Shown here one piece after another: positions 22,528 through 36,903 of a DNA stretch of 64,000 nt; position 1 is the first letter of the stretch; every line of letters begins with the position of its first letter. The stretch spans positions 49,183,783 through 49,247,782 of the forward strand of contig CM067592.1 of assembly GCA_034336665.1 (NCBI GenBank). The letters run 5' to 3'. The notes beneath the pieces are model-generated. The model had not been told where the DNA came from, did not search any database, and worked only from the letters and a program-made list of their open reading frames with translations. Position numbers and translations under genes: made by a program. The stretch is from Luscinia megarhynchos (taxonomy: Eukaryota; Chordata; Aves; Passeriformes; Turdidae).

Positions 22528-23466
22528 CATGGTTATGCCTCTGTATATGTCATGTCCTTGAATCAATTCTGAGTAACCTCCTAGACCATTTTTTTTGATG
22601 GATGCACACTTGGTTCAAAGCTTAATAAGGCCTTTTTAATAACCCAGGAGCAGCTAAGTGCCTTTTCAAATGATGCTTCATTTGTTATATAATGATAAAA
22701 CTGCTTTTTCAATTTCTGCAGAACTCTTAAAACATCAGAACTAATTTCTGAAACTTTGACTCAGAAAATTTGGCTCAGTTGCCTTGTCTGCTGGTCCTGT
22801 AAGTTGCACTGGTTTTGTGTACTGATAAATTGAAGTCCTTTTCATTGGAAAGATATTCCACACATCTGTGGAGACTTGCTTATTTGTGACATTTTCCGAT
22901 TACAGACAGCAAACCTGTTTGTATGCCAAGAAAACTATTAGTCTTTGTGGATAGTACTGCCAGTGAGGTCTGTCTGATCAATTATCTTGCCCTTCTCTGA
23001 TTCATGTCAGTCAGAAAGTGGTAGGTTGGGGTTTTTTTGTAAGAGATGTAGACCTCCTACTTGCCGTTTTTTGCTGTAGCTTATACTTCTGTTTTTCAAA
23101 TGAGAGGCCAGTTACCTACAAAAGGATTTGTTTTGCCTTAACTTTTGCCCCTGATACTTTGTTAGAGCACAACTACCAGACTTAATCTTGGTAGTGTTAT
23201 GCTGAAACAATATAAGTCAGATTGCACAGAATTTTTTCTTTAAATTAACTTTATCTTCTGCGTTCTGAAGTTTGGTTTGCTATATACAAGATTGTTTGCT
23301 TGTTCTTTTCAAAGCAAATCCTAGCAGAATATAAAATTTCTGAGGTATTTCACTTCAGGGTTTTATTGATTGGGGATGTGATATAGGAACAAAATTGGAC
23401 CAAAGTTTTTGTGCCTTCAGTAGTTTTATATGTAGGATTTTTCATATTTGTAGGTGTCTTAAGTAT

Positions 23467-23499
23467 AATAAATACATTTTCCCCCTCTGGAAAATGTAT
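23467..23499 (+). other. AATAAA followed by an 11-bp hairpin
   Basis: AATAAA (23467-23472) overlaps the foot of a perfect inverted repeat: ATACATTTTCC (23472-23482), loop CCCTCT, GGAAAATGTAT (23489-23499). It could be an RNA stem in the probable 3' UTR or chance. Confidence 0.5.
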
Positions 23500-24672
23500 A
23501 TTGTGAAAAATTAATGTTGTCTACTGACTATACAAGAAATGAACTACAGTTGTGTCAATACAGATTTAATTATTCTACTGTCTTTCCCATTACAGTTTTT
23601 TCTTTTGTACTGCAATATGCAGGAATCCAAGCATAACTCACGTTATTTCCAACTTCAGATAAGAATGATATGTTGTGCTTGGAGCAGTCCCAAAGAAATT
23701 AAATGCTTACATAATTGAAGGTCCTTGATAAATGAAGAAAGCTTTTACTTTAGCAGATTAATGTCATCACTGTAAGCAGTTTTCCAGTTCTTGGAAACTC
23801 TGCTTTATTTATGAGTGGGAAGCTACTACGCATAAACTTGATTTGAAGCACTTTCCAAATCTTTTTGAATATGTTACCCACTTTCTGCAGAAGTTCGCTA
23901 TAGAACTGCAGCAGCACAAGACAAAAGTTGCTCACCAAGCAGATTCTTGCATCAGAATGTCACTTCACTCTCTCACCAAAGACTTCTGGTTTTACTGAGA
24001 AATACAAAAATCTGTTTTCTCTCTCACTCCTTTCTGACTGAAGACCCAGTGCAAAGTGGCCTCTGTTTGAGACTATTGCTGGTGGTAGAAACAGTGGAAA
24101 ATGAGATAGTAATGTGAACCAAATGATGTGAGAGAAGCAAAGAGTTAATATGTTGCTTTTAGTACTGTACTCAAGTAAACATCTCTAAGAATTGCTGTCA
24201 TTCCTTCATTTCACATGATCTGTTCATAAAAGTTCCCTTTCAGTTTATAAAAATGTTCATCTAACACAAGAAACACAAGAAAATACTGTAAATATTTGTA
24301 ACATCGTGTTTTGTTTGGTTTTTGTTTTTGTTGTTTTAAATCTGGCAAAAGAGTGTTTGGGGAAACAAATGGAAATGTAAAATGTTTTTATATAAAGATT
24401 GTCTGTATATTTTAATAAGCAAAAGCTTTCATTTGTAAAGCATCTTGTGGCATTGCATGAAAAGTATTCCATATTTGTGGAGATGACTTAAAACTGAAAA
24501 AAAGATATTAAGATGTATTAAAGAAACCTATTTTGTGACTGTGTAGTGCATGGTGAACTTGATTTTGTTTGTGCTGTAATATATTCTGGTTTTTTAGGTT
24601 AGTGTGTTTTCTGATCACATGATATCTATACCTAACTAATTTCCTAACCATAGTTGTTGTAGCATGTCTTTT

Positions 24673-24678
24673 AATAAA
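24673..24678 (+). terminator. Candidate distal PTBP3 poly(A) signal
   Basis: AATAAA sits in AU-rich 3'-UTR-like sequence with a downstream T/GT-rich element at 24705-24722. It is the strongest cleavage context in the region. Confidence 0.5.
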
Positions 24679-26562
24679 TGTAATTATGACTGTACTCTCT
24701 TAAATTTTCCTGTGTTCTTGTCTATCGCTCGGTTTTTTTCTGGTCTTATAATTGTGCAGCTAATAACGTCTAATTTTCTAATTTTTTCCTTCAGCATACA
24801 TGGGCATCTAAACAAAAGCTTTTCATATCAAAAGTCTTTTAAGAGGGTTAATGTAGATCTTCAGCAAGAAGGTAAAGTCAGCAGCACCTAAACTGTTTCC
24901 TGGACAGGGCAGAAGTTCTTATTTTCAGTAGGATGGAAATATATTCTACAATTCTAAACCAAAGTAGTTGATGACTGTTTTGGTTTTGAGACAGGCATGA
25001 GAGGCTTCAGTAATGAGGGACTTGGGGCCTTATCGCTGAGAATTCTTTTACCATGCTAGTCCTAGGATCAAAATTCATATCCTTTGCACAAAGATTTAAA
25101 AAATGTAAATAGCAGCTTAAAAAGATGGTATGCTTTCAGCTTCCTGTTTCTCAACTGTCTTGTTGATTGCTTTTCTTTCATACTCCTTTGGTTGCCCTTC
25201 TCTAAATTAGTGTTGCACAACACTAGTTTAGACCCTCTAATTCTTGCATCCAAAATTCAGGATTGATGGTAAACAGATAGTCTAAGGCCATAAATAAAAA
25301 TATTAGGGGAGTGCAGCACCTCTTTCTGAGCTAAAATTTTCAGCTAGTCTAGCAAGTGTTTAATTGTCTGCCACCTAGTTAATTATGCTATTACCAATCT
25401 CTGAGTGTAGATGCTTTTGTAGGGAGAAAAAAATCTGATTCAGTTTAGACTGAATTGCTGGTTCCAGCAAAATGCTTATTCTCTAAAGGCTACATCTGAA
25501 GTTGCCATGTATAACTGTTGATTTTTGTCCTTGATACTTAAATACTTGATGAGCATTCTGGGGAAACTTGTAGCTCTTGGTGGCCATAATCTGGCTTCTT
25601 ATTTTTTGATGAAGTCTGCCTGAGAATGTATGAGAAAATGAAATTCCTGACTATTGTCTTCTCCCATTACTCCTTAACCAAAAAATAAATAATATCTTGA
25701 ATTCTTGTCTCCTGTTGTTAACCCTGCAATACGATCACAGTATTTTTCCCTTAAGCAGTTTTTATGTATGTCTGTCTTGGAAAATGAAAAAATAAAATAC
25801 AACTTTTAAATAGCACAGCTATAAAATTTTTGGTATCAGAACTTGCTCTGTTACTTGCAAGCTGAAAGAGAAAGGGCAGTAACTGGTGAAGTTGCCAGCA
25901 TCTTATTTCTCATATGGTTTGGATCAGTTTCAAAAGATTTCTTTATAGCCCCAGCCATTTGCAGAGGTGGAAAGAAGATAATTGTATGCTTTGAAAATAA
26001 AACAAAAATTCACACTTCCATTTTTTTAACTGTGCTGAGATATTTATACTTGAGTTCTTTGGCACGTAGCAGGTGATTACAAGGATGTCTAAACAAAAGA
26101 TAATGAAAGCAGAAATTGGGGTAGAATGTAGGTGTGGGAAGGTGTGGAGGGTTAGAGGCAGAGGGAAGAAGAGACCTCAGAAAACTTAGTCATCCCAGAG
26201 ACCAATGCCTTTGCTGTTAACCATAAACTTATCTCAGATACTGAAACAAAACTGAGAGAAACAGTCCAGTGACAATGAGAACAAGTGACTTTAGACTAGT
26301 GCTGAGGTAGCAATATGAGTTGTCTGGCTCCAAAAAAGCTCTTACAACGAGAGTAATACTTTTAGTTTCAGGTTAGAGATCATTCTCCTTCCATAGGATT
26401 TGCTGCTTCATCAGGATAACACTTTTAGGTCCTGTGTTTTATTTCCAATCTGCTTCTAGTACAGCTACTCTGTCCTTTTGTGAGGATCAGAGCTTTTAAT
26501 GGAAGCAAAGTATACCTGCGGTAATTACTCCATTAAATCTTCTGTGTAAAGTGTTTTTCTAG

Positions 26563-26865
26563 CTGTGCACCGTAGGGACATACAAGAAGGCTGGAGAGGG
26601 GTTTTTCACAAGAGCAAATGGCCTTAAACTGAAAGAGAGCAGGTTTGGATTAGATCCTAGGAAGAATTTCTTTACTGTGGGGGTGGTGAGACACTGGAAC
26701 AGGCTGGCTAGAGAAGCTGTGGACTTCCCATCCCTGGAAGTGTTCAAGGACAGGTTGGATGAGGCTTTAAGCAACCTGATCTGGTGGAAGGTGTTGTCGC
26801 CCATGGCAGGCAGGTCAAACTATATGGTCTTAAAGGTGGCTTCCAAGTGAAACTGTTCTATAATT
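26563..26865 (+). mobile_element. CR1 LINE 3'-end fragment
   Basis: TGGTGAGACACTGGAACAGG, AAGTGTTCAAGGACAGGTTG and GATGAGGCTTTAAGCAACCT in order are the 3' end of a sense CR1 of the subtype ending in a GGCTTCCAA-type tail. Confidence 0.9.
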
Positions 26866-28989
26866 ACATTAACTGTTTCTCTTGTGTGTGCATATTATTT
26901 GTACAATGAAGTGTTTGTAAGGGTTTTTATTGAGGGTTTTCTGTGGGTTTTTTTCTCTCCAGAGCCCTTCTTGGTCTGCAAAGCCACATTGCTCAATGCT
27001 TGGAAATTTTTTTTAAAGGACAGTGGATAAAGGATATTGCATAATGCTGTAGGCTTACAGCTCTGTGGTTGGATATAGCTTCCATTTCTACCATGTGCTG
27101 CCTAGCACACACCTAGAGAATATATTCTGTAAGTATCATTGCCTGTAAAAATAAAATTGAAGCTCTTTTAAAAACAAAACATACAAAAAAAGACAAAGGC
27201 TAAAGAAATTAGGACAACTGCTATTCAGTATTCTGAACTCTGTTGATGGTCTGGGAAAAACTGTAGCTCATGGTCTATTTTAGTCAATGCAATGTGGGTG
27301 GGTGCTGGAAAGGAGGGTTGTGGGTTCTTTTCTAATTAAAAACTTCTTACAAAAACCTGAAGTTGTCATGCTTGGTTCCCACCAAAAAACATGGCAGTGT
27401 TACTGGCTGACTTTTCAGCATTACTGATCACCTCTCTTTCTTCCCTCTTCCAATTCTCTCCTATGGCCAAATTGTCCAAAAACAATGGGAGATTTAATAA
27501 CAGCAATACAGTACCTTCAGAATGTCATTTCTGTATATGCAGAATTTGACTCATCTGGTCATCAGATTTGAAGTATCTTGTGAATTTTGTAACTAAGTTC
27601 CCCATTTTGAAAAGCTCTGAAGTAGTTTTTTTTTTACTTAAGGTAAAGTAAAAAGTTTACTATGCAAGAAATGTCTTCTATCACATCTATTAACTGAAAG
27701 TGGCTTCTATACTTTTCTTCATGCGTGATGTTTGGTTGGGTGATGTGCTCTTTTCCTTTTTGTGTGTATGTTTGCATTATGACTGTACAGCTTAAAATTC
27801 TGTCTTGCTGAGGCTTTAGTTATCTTTTCAAAAGCATACAGGGTTTATACTGTTGCTGTTTGTGTTTCAACAAGTTTATCTGCTCTCTCAGAGCCTTCAT
27901 TGGTCTATCAGATACTGAATTGTTAAAGATTTTTGATAGCAGACCTCTCACTATTAACTCCATCATTGTTGAATGTGTTTGTTTCAACAGCAAATACCTA
28001 TGCATTATGTTCTTTGAGCGTTAGATCTTTCCATGTTGATTTAACCACAGAGACACAAAGGTTAATGAACAGCACCACACTTCTTGATGCTAAGACTTGT
28101 AATGGTATACATGTCTTTTTGCTGCTCTGGTTTGGCACTGCTGGTTACAGCCTGCCTGACACGAGATGGCCCGAGTTAATTTCTCCTTCAAGGCATGCTA
28201 TATGTGCTTGTAAGATTCCCAAAGAGCTTCTTAGAACTCTTTGTGGAGTTCCTTATTCACCAGTGCAGAACTATGCTATTTATGTGAACAGTTTTTCGTT
28301 GGGGAAGTTGTTAAATCACTGCGTGTCTCTAGCTTTTACACAAACTGCTTATTCTCCAGGGCTTAGTTTCTCCCAGTTTTATATTATGGGAAGATTGCAT
28401 TTTTCATTTAGGTTTTTTTTATGCATATGATTTTAATCAAGGCCCTTCAAAAATATTTTTAGGTCATTGTTGCCACTCATCATCAGGAAAATAGGTAAGG
28501 GAGAGGTTACTTTTGAAGGGTCTGACCATAAGATGTTAGCAGCAGCATTCTGTCTTGTTTGGGATATCTTGCTCACTTACTGTCTCATGAACAGGAAAAT
28601 TGCTTATAACTTTGCAGATCAATTGCCTGGAAACACTGGGCTTGATTAAGATGCTGAATGACACTTTCTCAATCCTGTTGAATAATCTTGATTCTGTCCC
28701 TTTTGAAGTCTAGCATCCAATCTAAACAACTACACTTTTAAACTGACATACACATAACTTCTTACTCTCCTAATGATGGGGCTGTACCTTCAGCCAAAGT
28801 CTGTTGTACATCTGGTTGTGCATCAAATGGGTATAAAAGAAAAAATTTGTAATTGTGATTAGACAGTGGCTTCGTGTAGCACATAGCAAGAAAAAATTTT
28901 CTCAGCCTTGTGCAGGCCTATATGGTCAGTCATCATTTAGTTCTCATGGGCTTACATTATTTGAATGCCAAGTCCTTCTGCTGTTTGGA

Positions 28990-29626
28990 GAGTTCATGAG
29001 CCAGTGGTGCCCTTGTGGCCAAGCAGGCCCATAGTATCCTCAGTTTCATGGGAAGGAGAATAGCCAGCAGGTCCAGAAAGATGATACTGCCCCTCTGCTT
29101 AGCCCCAGTGAGGCATCACCTGGAATGCTGTGTCCAGTTCTGGGCTCCTCAGTACAAGAGAGACATGGAGCTCCTGGAATGGGTCCAGTGAAGGGCAAAA
29201 AAGATGATTAAAGGACTGAATCTCTCTTATGGGGAAAGGCTAAGAGAGCTGGGTGTGTTCAGCCTTGAGAAGAGACAACTGAGAGGGGACCCCATCGATG
29301 TGTATGAGTGTCTGAAGGGAGGGTGTTGAGAGGATGGAGCCAGGCTCTGCTCAGTGGTGCCAAGAAATAGGCCAAAAGGCAGAAACGGAGGCACAGAAGT
29401 TCCACCTGAACATAAGGAAGAACCTGTTTACAGTGTGAGGGACAGTGCACTGGAACAGATTGTCCAGAGAGTTTGCAAAGTTTCCCTCAATTGAGATATT
29501 CAAGGACCATCTGGATGGAATCCTATGCCATGTGCTCTCAGATAACCCTGCATGAGTGGGGAGGTCGGACCAGGGTTCTCCAGTGCTCCCTTCTAACCTT
29601 TCCCATTCTGATTCTGTGATTGTAAG
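28990..29626 (+). mobile_element. CR1 LINE fragment, ORF2 end plus 3' UTR
   Basis: It runs from CAGTTCTGGGCTCCTCAGTA and AAGAGAGACATGGAGCTCCT (ORF2 C-terminus) through GTTCAGCCTTGAGAAGAGAC to CATAAGGAAGAACCTGTTTA and a TTCTGATTCTGTGATTGT tail. It is sense, with many indels. Confidence 0.9.
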
Positions 29627-30252
29627 ACAAACTTGATTTCTTGCAGATACTTTTTGAAGATAAATAGGGCTTTCAGCTTTGCAATTCAAATTAAAAAGAA
29701 AAAAAAAGACTAGGTGGCCTTTTATTTCCATAGAAATGCCAATCTTAAGTCTTTATTACAAATTCTAAGAACACAGAAATTCCATCACCCAGGGTGTATT
29801 TCTCCTCTGATTGCCAATAAATGTAGACATAATAGTTACACCTAATTTAATTTTTCAAGACCAAAGAGCAGAGCTTGTGCTGGTTTTATAACAAAACAAA
29901 AGGACTCTCTTTTTTTATGCCAATGAAAGTGTGATTTTATTAATTATAACTCATTCTGCTGGCTTTGTATTCCTGGGGTCTAAAAATACAGTAATTTAAG
30001 GTAATTTCTAATTGAGATAAAAACAGATACTTTAAACTCGATAAACAACTTCTACAAGTTATAATTGCTAACAGAAAAGCTCAGAGAGTGAAGGTTGAGG
30101 TATTTACTATGAATGGTTTGGTTACTAGATTCCCTTTTCTTTCCCACTACACAGTGTTGATGCAAATCCAAGATTGCCTAGTGACAAAATACAATTGGTC
30201 CACAGAAAAAGAAGCCATGGCAAAAGAATCCCCAGCTGCCTGAACAGCTTCA

Positions 30253-30375
30253 GAATGGTTTGGTTTATTATCTCTGGGTTGGAAGGTTGGAAGGGACCTC
30301 TGGAGATCATCTGGTTTAACTTAGCCGCTAAAGCAGGTTCACAGGAACATGTTCAGGCAGGATGGCCAGGAACTC
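30253..30375 (-). mobile_element. Short CR1 3' tail, antisense
   Basis: GGTTGGAAGGGACCTCTGGA followed by GATCATCTGG is the complement of the CR1 3' end; the following AAAGCAGGTTCACAGGAACA matches the next CR1 landmark. Confidence 0.85.
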
Positions 30376-33300
30376 ATAACATGCAAATATGGAATTTATC
30401 TTCATAGGTAGTACAATTCGACAAGTTGCCATATTTCCTATCTAATGTTTAGACTCACTTTTAGACTCATTTTGCCCATAAATACAGCAAAGCTGATGGT
30501 GAGAGAAGGATAATACAAAGATAATTGTGTAGTCAGTGGGATTTAGGTTTTTTCTGTACCTGTCAAAGACATTGTCATTAAATTTTGACTTATTGACAAG
30601 CTGTTTTTAAGTTTTATGCAGCTGCAATAGAAAGGCCAACACCCCTGTGGGTGAGCTTGGGAAGCCTGGCAGAGAAGAAAGTATTAATCTTGTTGCCAAG
30701 TTCTTTCTTTTCAGAATTTAGCAGATATTTTAGGATCTGAAAGGAAAAGATGTCTGTTCATCTACTTGGAGCTGAAAAAAAATCACAACATATATTTTAT
30801 TTAGTTACTTTTTTTTTTTCCAATGTATGAAGGGAGTGCTGTTAGTGTTCCTTTCTGAACTTTTCCTTTGTGCCTATCTGCTTCGTTCCTCCTAACAATG
30901 GTCTTCAGTCAGCACAAAAAGACACAGCATGAAACAATCAGAAGCAGTGGCTATCCAGCAGTTTTCTTGGATGATATTCCAGGATCTGACAATACTAGGA
31001 CACCCCCCCATAAATATACTCTAACTCCTTGTGGCTTAAAGGCTTCTAAAAAGGGCATATGGAAAGGGGGCTGTGGTATGAAAGCTTCTACCAGAGGTTG
31101 TGTTTCACGATACGTACTTATGTAGGAATGCTATCCAGTTACACATCTGAGTGGGAGAAGTGAAAAGAGGCAGAGAGGGGTTATCTTAAAAAGCTCCCAG
31201 TGGGTTTGTGACAAAGCCTGGTTTGGTCTCCTGTGCTAAAGCCCACAGATAGCAGCCCTTTTGCTCTGGAGAGCTGCTTTTCTGATTAGAGTAACTGTCA
31301 GCTCAGCAGCCTCTATCACTTACTATGCCTTGTTATGAGATGTACAGGGCATACTCTGATATACGTTACATCCAAGGGCTGTCCTCTAGGCAAATTGTGT
31401 AGAAACATTCAATATTTAAGGTTCAAAGTCAGGTATCCAATGCTTTTGCAGAAACATCTTGACTTCATCTACTAGGAGTAGAGACAGTGGCATAGACACC
31501 CTGAGAGTACAGACAGAAATACTGCAAACAACTTGAGTGATAATATTTCCTTTAAAAAAAATCGTACAAGATACTGCTTTACTTCTGCACAGCATTTACT
31601 GAAGTGTTTTCAATAGAAACTGCAGAGAGTCAGCCAATTTTTTCAGTTATTTCTGAAATTTGGAGTTATTTTCAACCATTGGTGTTTCTTATTCTGGGAA
31701 CTAATTAGGTAACCAGAAACAAGTTATTAATTTGATTAATTTTAAATAGGCAAGAGAGACAAAATTCAGATAGAAGGAATTTTCCATCAAGCTGTAGTTA
31801 CTCTTTTCACTGCCAGTTGGAAAGAAGCACTTGATAGCAAGCTGTTTGAGAATGAAACTGCACTATGAATAACTGAATAGCTGTTAACAAGGATGAAATG
31901 CATTTACTCACTCTGGCTAAAGATGTTTGCTGTGGTTTAAAAATGTGTTTGCTGAAAGAACTATTAGTATCAAATATTTTGTCTTCATGTGTCAAAATAA
32001 GCAGTGTAATCTATGCCAAAAATCTTTAGGAGAAAAAACCAAAGAGATTTAGATGACATGGTGATATTCATTGTGTGCAAAGGAGAACAAATACAGATGG
32101 CTGAGGAGATGTTTAATCCAGCTTGCCCTTCTGATTTTCAATTATCTGCATTTAGATACCTGCAAGCTAAAAATGCACAGGAAACTTGCAAACATCTCTG
32201 GATTAATTTAGTTACACAACTATTTCTTTCTCACAAAGAAGAAAAATTGAAGCAAATATTGGTACTTACATCTTCTGCATAATTTAACGTTAGGGATGAA
32301 GCAAATACCATAATTACAAACAAAGCTTCCTTTAGGTTTGTCAAGGAAAATATTAAAATTTTTATTCTATCCAGAAAAGAAAATATAGATAGATATTAAT
32401 CTGTGTTTTCATTAGAGAGATTTTTATGTGAAACAAGCAAGATTTGCCCAAGATGTTAAGGATCAGCATGTTGGAACAATAGCCTGTCTTACCCTCCTGA
32501 ATTTTTAATTGTCTTTCTGTACCAATTAACTAGGGCTTGGGCAGGTGACCTCAGGGCAGAAGTGATCTGTAATGAATCTCACTGGTGGATTCAAACCTGA
32601 AGTGGTGGAAGAGATTGTTTGGGAATGCTGTGAATTCTACATCACTGTTAGCATAAAGAGCAAGTTAGACAAATATGTCAGGAATCATAGAGTTGACCTT
32701 GGTGTAGAGCAGAAAACAGAACAAATGACCTCTCAACATCTTTTGATGCTTATTTCTTATGTCCATGCATTCAATTTAACGTAATCTTTGTGTAGTTTAA
32801 TTACTTGGTTCTGAAGTATGTCTTAAACAGCAATTAATTGTCTGTTTGAGACACAATGGACAGGAATGTAATAAGGAGGTTAGTTCCAGTCAAGGTCCTG
32901 TACTTTTTTTCACCTGATACACATCTTTGTTACTTTCTTTAAAGAATGTTTCCATTAGAATTTTTAATTTGTTCTCTTTATAAATATGATGTATTTCTTC
33001 AGGCTTCATGCCAAATATATTTTCTTGTTTGCTGCATGAGGTGTTTATAAAAAGTTGCTTCCACTACTTTTTATGAAAGGAACAGTAGAAATTGCAGCTA
33101 TTAGTAGGTCTGCTACACAGTAGGCTGCCAAAGAAGAGGAAAATTGTGATTTCCAAACCATTTTAATATGTTGTGCAGAACAATTGCTCTCTGAACCATT
33201 CCTTATAATGATAAGCTATTTACCACAACTGAGAATGCATGCTTCTGATTTCAGTAATTTTAAGGGAGAAATATGCAGTAATGACATCTGTGGTGTGTTC

Positions 33301-34279
33301 TTCCAAAGGCAGGATGACATGTCACCTGGCTGGTGCTGAAGAATCTGGTCAAGATGAATAAGGGTAGCAGAAGCTGATTAAAAGTGTATATACGGTTTAG
33401 TGGGCAGAACAGTAATTTAAAAACAACAAATGAAAAAAACAAACAAAAACAACCCCCAAAAACAACAAACCAAAAATCTAAAACCTGTAGAGAAACATTT
33501 ATGTAAATAAATTAATAAAGTTGATAATTCAATGAAACTGGGTTTTGTGTCCCTTGAGATCAGACAGCGATAGTTTGGTGTTATAATACAGCAGTAAAAG
33601 ATCAGGTTGTGTCACTTAACTGCAGTGGTGATGGAGGACTGGGCTGAGTTAGCATTCAAGGGCATTAATGAAAAGCCGCCATAGCACATGAGCAAAACTT
33701 CTTCAGGAATCTCATTAGAGCAAATATGCCTAATTCTGCTTTTGTGTTTTAGGCTTCTGCAATTCCTCACCTTGGCACTCCTCTATTGTGGTTTTTGGGG
33801 AACTGCATTTGTAGATGGAAAATTTATGCAGCTTTCTAAAAGGCGGGTTCACGGACACGAATGAGGACCGTGAGCTCTAGGGCTATTACTGCTCTTCTAC
33901 AGCAGCAAACTCTTCAGGCAGCGCTACTGGTCCTGCCCAAACCCCAGGTTTGGCGATTCACCTGAGCTTCTGAGGCCTGCAGTGAGACAGCTTTAATTCA
34001 AGCACTAAGGCTGGCGGTGTAGCGCTGCGCCCGGTTCTTACACCGCAGGGCTGATGCGCAGCTCGGCGCGGGGCGGCAGCTGCGGGGCGCTCCCCTCGGG
34101 AGCGGGGCTGCCCGCAACAGGTGCGTGCATCCAGCCGCCCTTCCCGGGAATCGTAACTAATCCCACCATCCGCGCCTCCCCCCGCCCCCGGGCTGTGGAC
34201 AGCAGCAGCCCTTATCAGCCGTGCCACCTGCCTGGCCGGGGCAGAGGCGGAGTCCCGGGGAAGGAAAGGGGTTGTGCCA

Positions 34280-34348
34280 GGGAAGAAAGGAAAAAGGAAA
34301 AAAAAAAAAAAAGGAAAATAAGAAAAAAAAAAGGAAGAAAACAGAGGG
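34280..34348 (+). repeat. A/G-rich tract in SUSD1 promoter or 5' UTR
   Basis: About 70 nt, nearly all purine with runs of 10 to 14 A, embedded in a GC-rich island. It may be slippage-prone. Confidence 0.75.
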
Positions 34349-34506
34349 TTTTGCGGGCCGCGAGGCCGGGGAGGAAAGGGGCCTCGCTGAGGGTGAAAGC
34401 CCCGGGGGGGCCGAGGGCGCGGCGGCGGCGATAAGGGCGTGCCGCCCGCCAGCCACCCTCCGCCCGGGGCCGCGGGCGCTGCCCTGCCCTCCCTGCGCCC
34501 GGGACG

Positions 34507-34624
34507 ATGCGGAGGCGCCGGGGCCGTGCGGCCATGAGCTCGGGGGGCCGGCGGGCCGCGGCGCCGCTGCTGCTGCTGGCGGTGCTGGCGCTGGCCGCGG
34601 CGCGGTGCGCGGGGCGGCGGCGGG
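34507..34624 (+). CDS. SUSD1: SUSD1 first coding exon: signal peptide
   Basis: From ATG 34507 the exon encodes MRRRRGRAAMSSGGRRAAAP, then LLLLAVLALAAARCAGRRR, and ends in phase 1 at G|gtgagt. A second in-frame ATG at 34534 (residue 10) also has a purine at -3 and gives a more typical signal peptide start. The Leu/Ala core (residues 20-33) is the hydrophobic segment. Start choice is uncertain; translation from either gives the same mature protein if the signal is cleaved near residue 35. Confidence 0.85.
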
Positions 34625-34910
34625 GTGAGTGCGGCCGGGCGGGCACCCACAGGGACGGGGCGCGGCCCTGCCCCGCCGCGGGCGCTGCGGCGCCGGGCAG
34701 CCCTTGGCGGGGCGGCCGAGCGGCCCTTGGTGGCGGTGCTGGGGCAGCCCGTGCCGGGGTGCGTGGCCGAGCACCCCTGCGGTGGTGGCGGAGCATCCCG
34801 TGCCGCCGGCGGCGGTACCCGGGCGCTGGTGGCGGAGGTGGCCTGGTGGCGCTGCCCTTTGCAGCGGCTGGTGTGTGTCCTCGGCACCCGCCGACGGCAG
34901 CGACCTCGTG

Positions 34911-36549
<1,639 letters not shown>

Positions 36550-36903
36550 TAATTCTTGAAGCATGCTAAAAACTTCATCATTTCCTGGCAGAATTTCCCA
36601 TAGAATATATTTGGATTGGTTTTCCTCACCAAAAGGGTTCTGTGGGTTCAGAATTGTTTAACGTTTTGTTATGTGGCTGATAGTGTCCCTCTAAGACTGT
36701 CTCATACATGACAAATCAGTGTGTGAATCAAAGAACAGTGTCAAATGCTGTGTCTCAGTGTCTGTAATAGCTTACCAGTGCTTCACCAACCATTGTTGGT
36801 TGGTCCTTCACCAGCCATTTCCTCCCCTTCATCTCTTACCCTTCTTTCACAAAGCAGCTTCTGGATCCTGCACAGAGTTCAGGTATCTCATTGTAGGAAA
36901 AAC

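Larger units (their letters stand above)
17032..24700 (+). other. PTBP3: Probable PTBP3 3' UTR and 3' flank
   Basis: No coding exon follows the stop. AATAAA signals occur at 17587, 23467 and 24673. The last is followed about 35 nt later by a T/GT-rich stretch (ttttcctgtgttcttg), a classical cleavage context. AU-rich, PUF-like TGTAAATATTTG sequence near 24289 also fits 3' UTR. Without transcripts I cannot say whether the messenger ends near 17.6 kb or runs to about 24.7 kb through an LTR-like block and a CR1 copy. Confidence 0.5.
24701..33800. other. Intergenic region between PTBP3 and SUSD1
   Basis: About 9 kb without a supportable gene. It holds four recognisable CR1 elements listed separately, and an A/C-rich low-complexity stretch at 33418-33476. 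The longest open frame (about 27933-28430 +) matches nothing I recognise. The end nearest SUSD1 may hold distal promoter elements, but none is identifiable by eye. Confidence 0.65.
33850..34910. promoter_or_regulatory. SUSD1: CpG island and SUSD1 promoter region
   Basis: GC content and CpG density rise abruptly at about 34.0 kb and fall at about 34.9 kb, around the first SUSD1 exon. GC boxes (cccccgcccccgggc near 34179) and no convincing TATA box suggest a dispersed-start housekeeping-type promoter. A purine-rich tract (34280-34348) interrupts the island upstream of the start codon. Transcription start position cannot be fixed by eye. Confidence 0.8.

Noticed and set aside
27933..28430. 165-codon open frame in the intergenic region
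   Set aside because: Cys/Leu/Ser-rich, with no motif, signal or splice context that I recognise; most likely chance.
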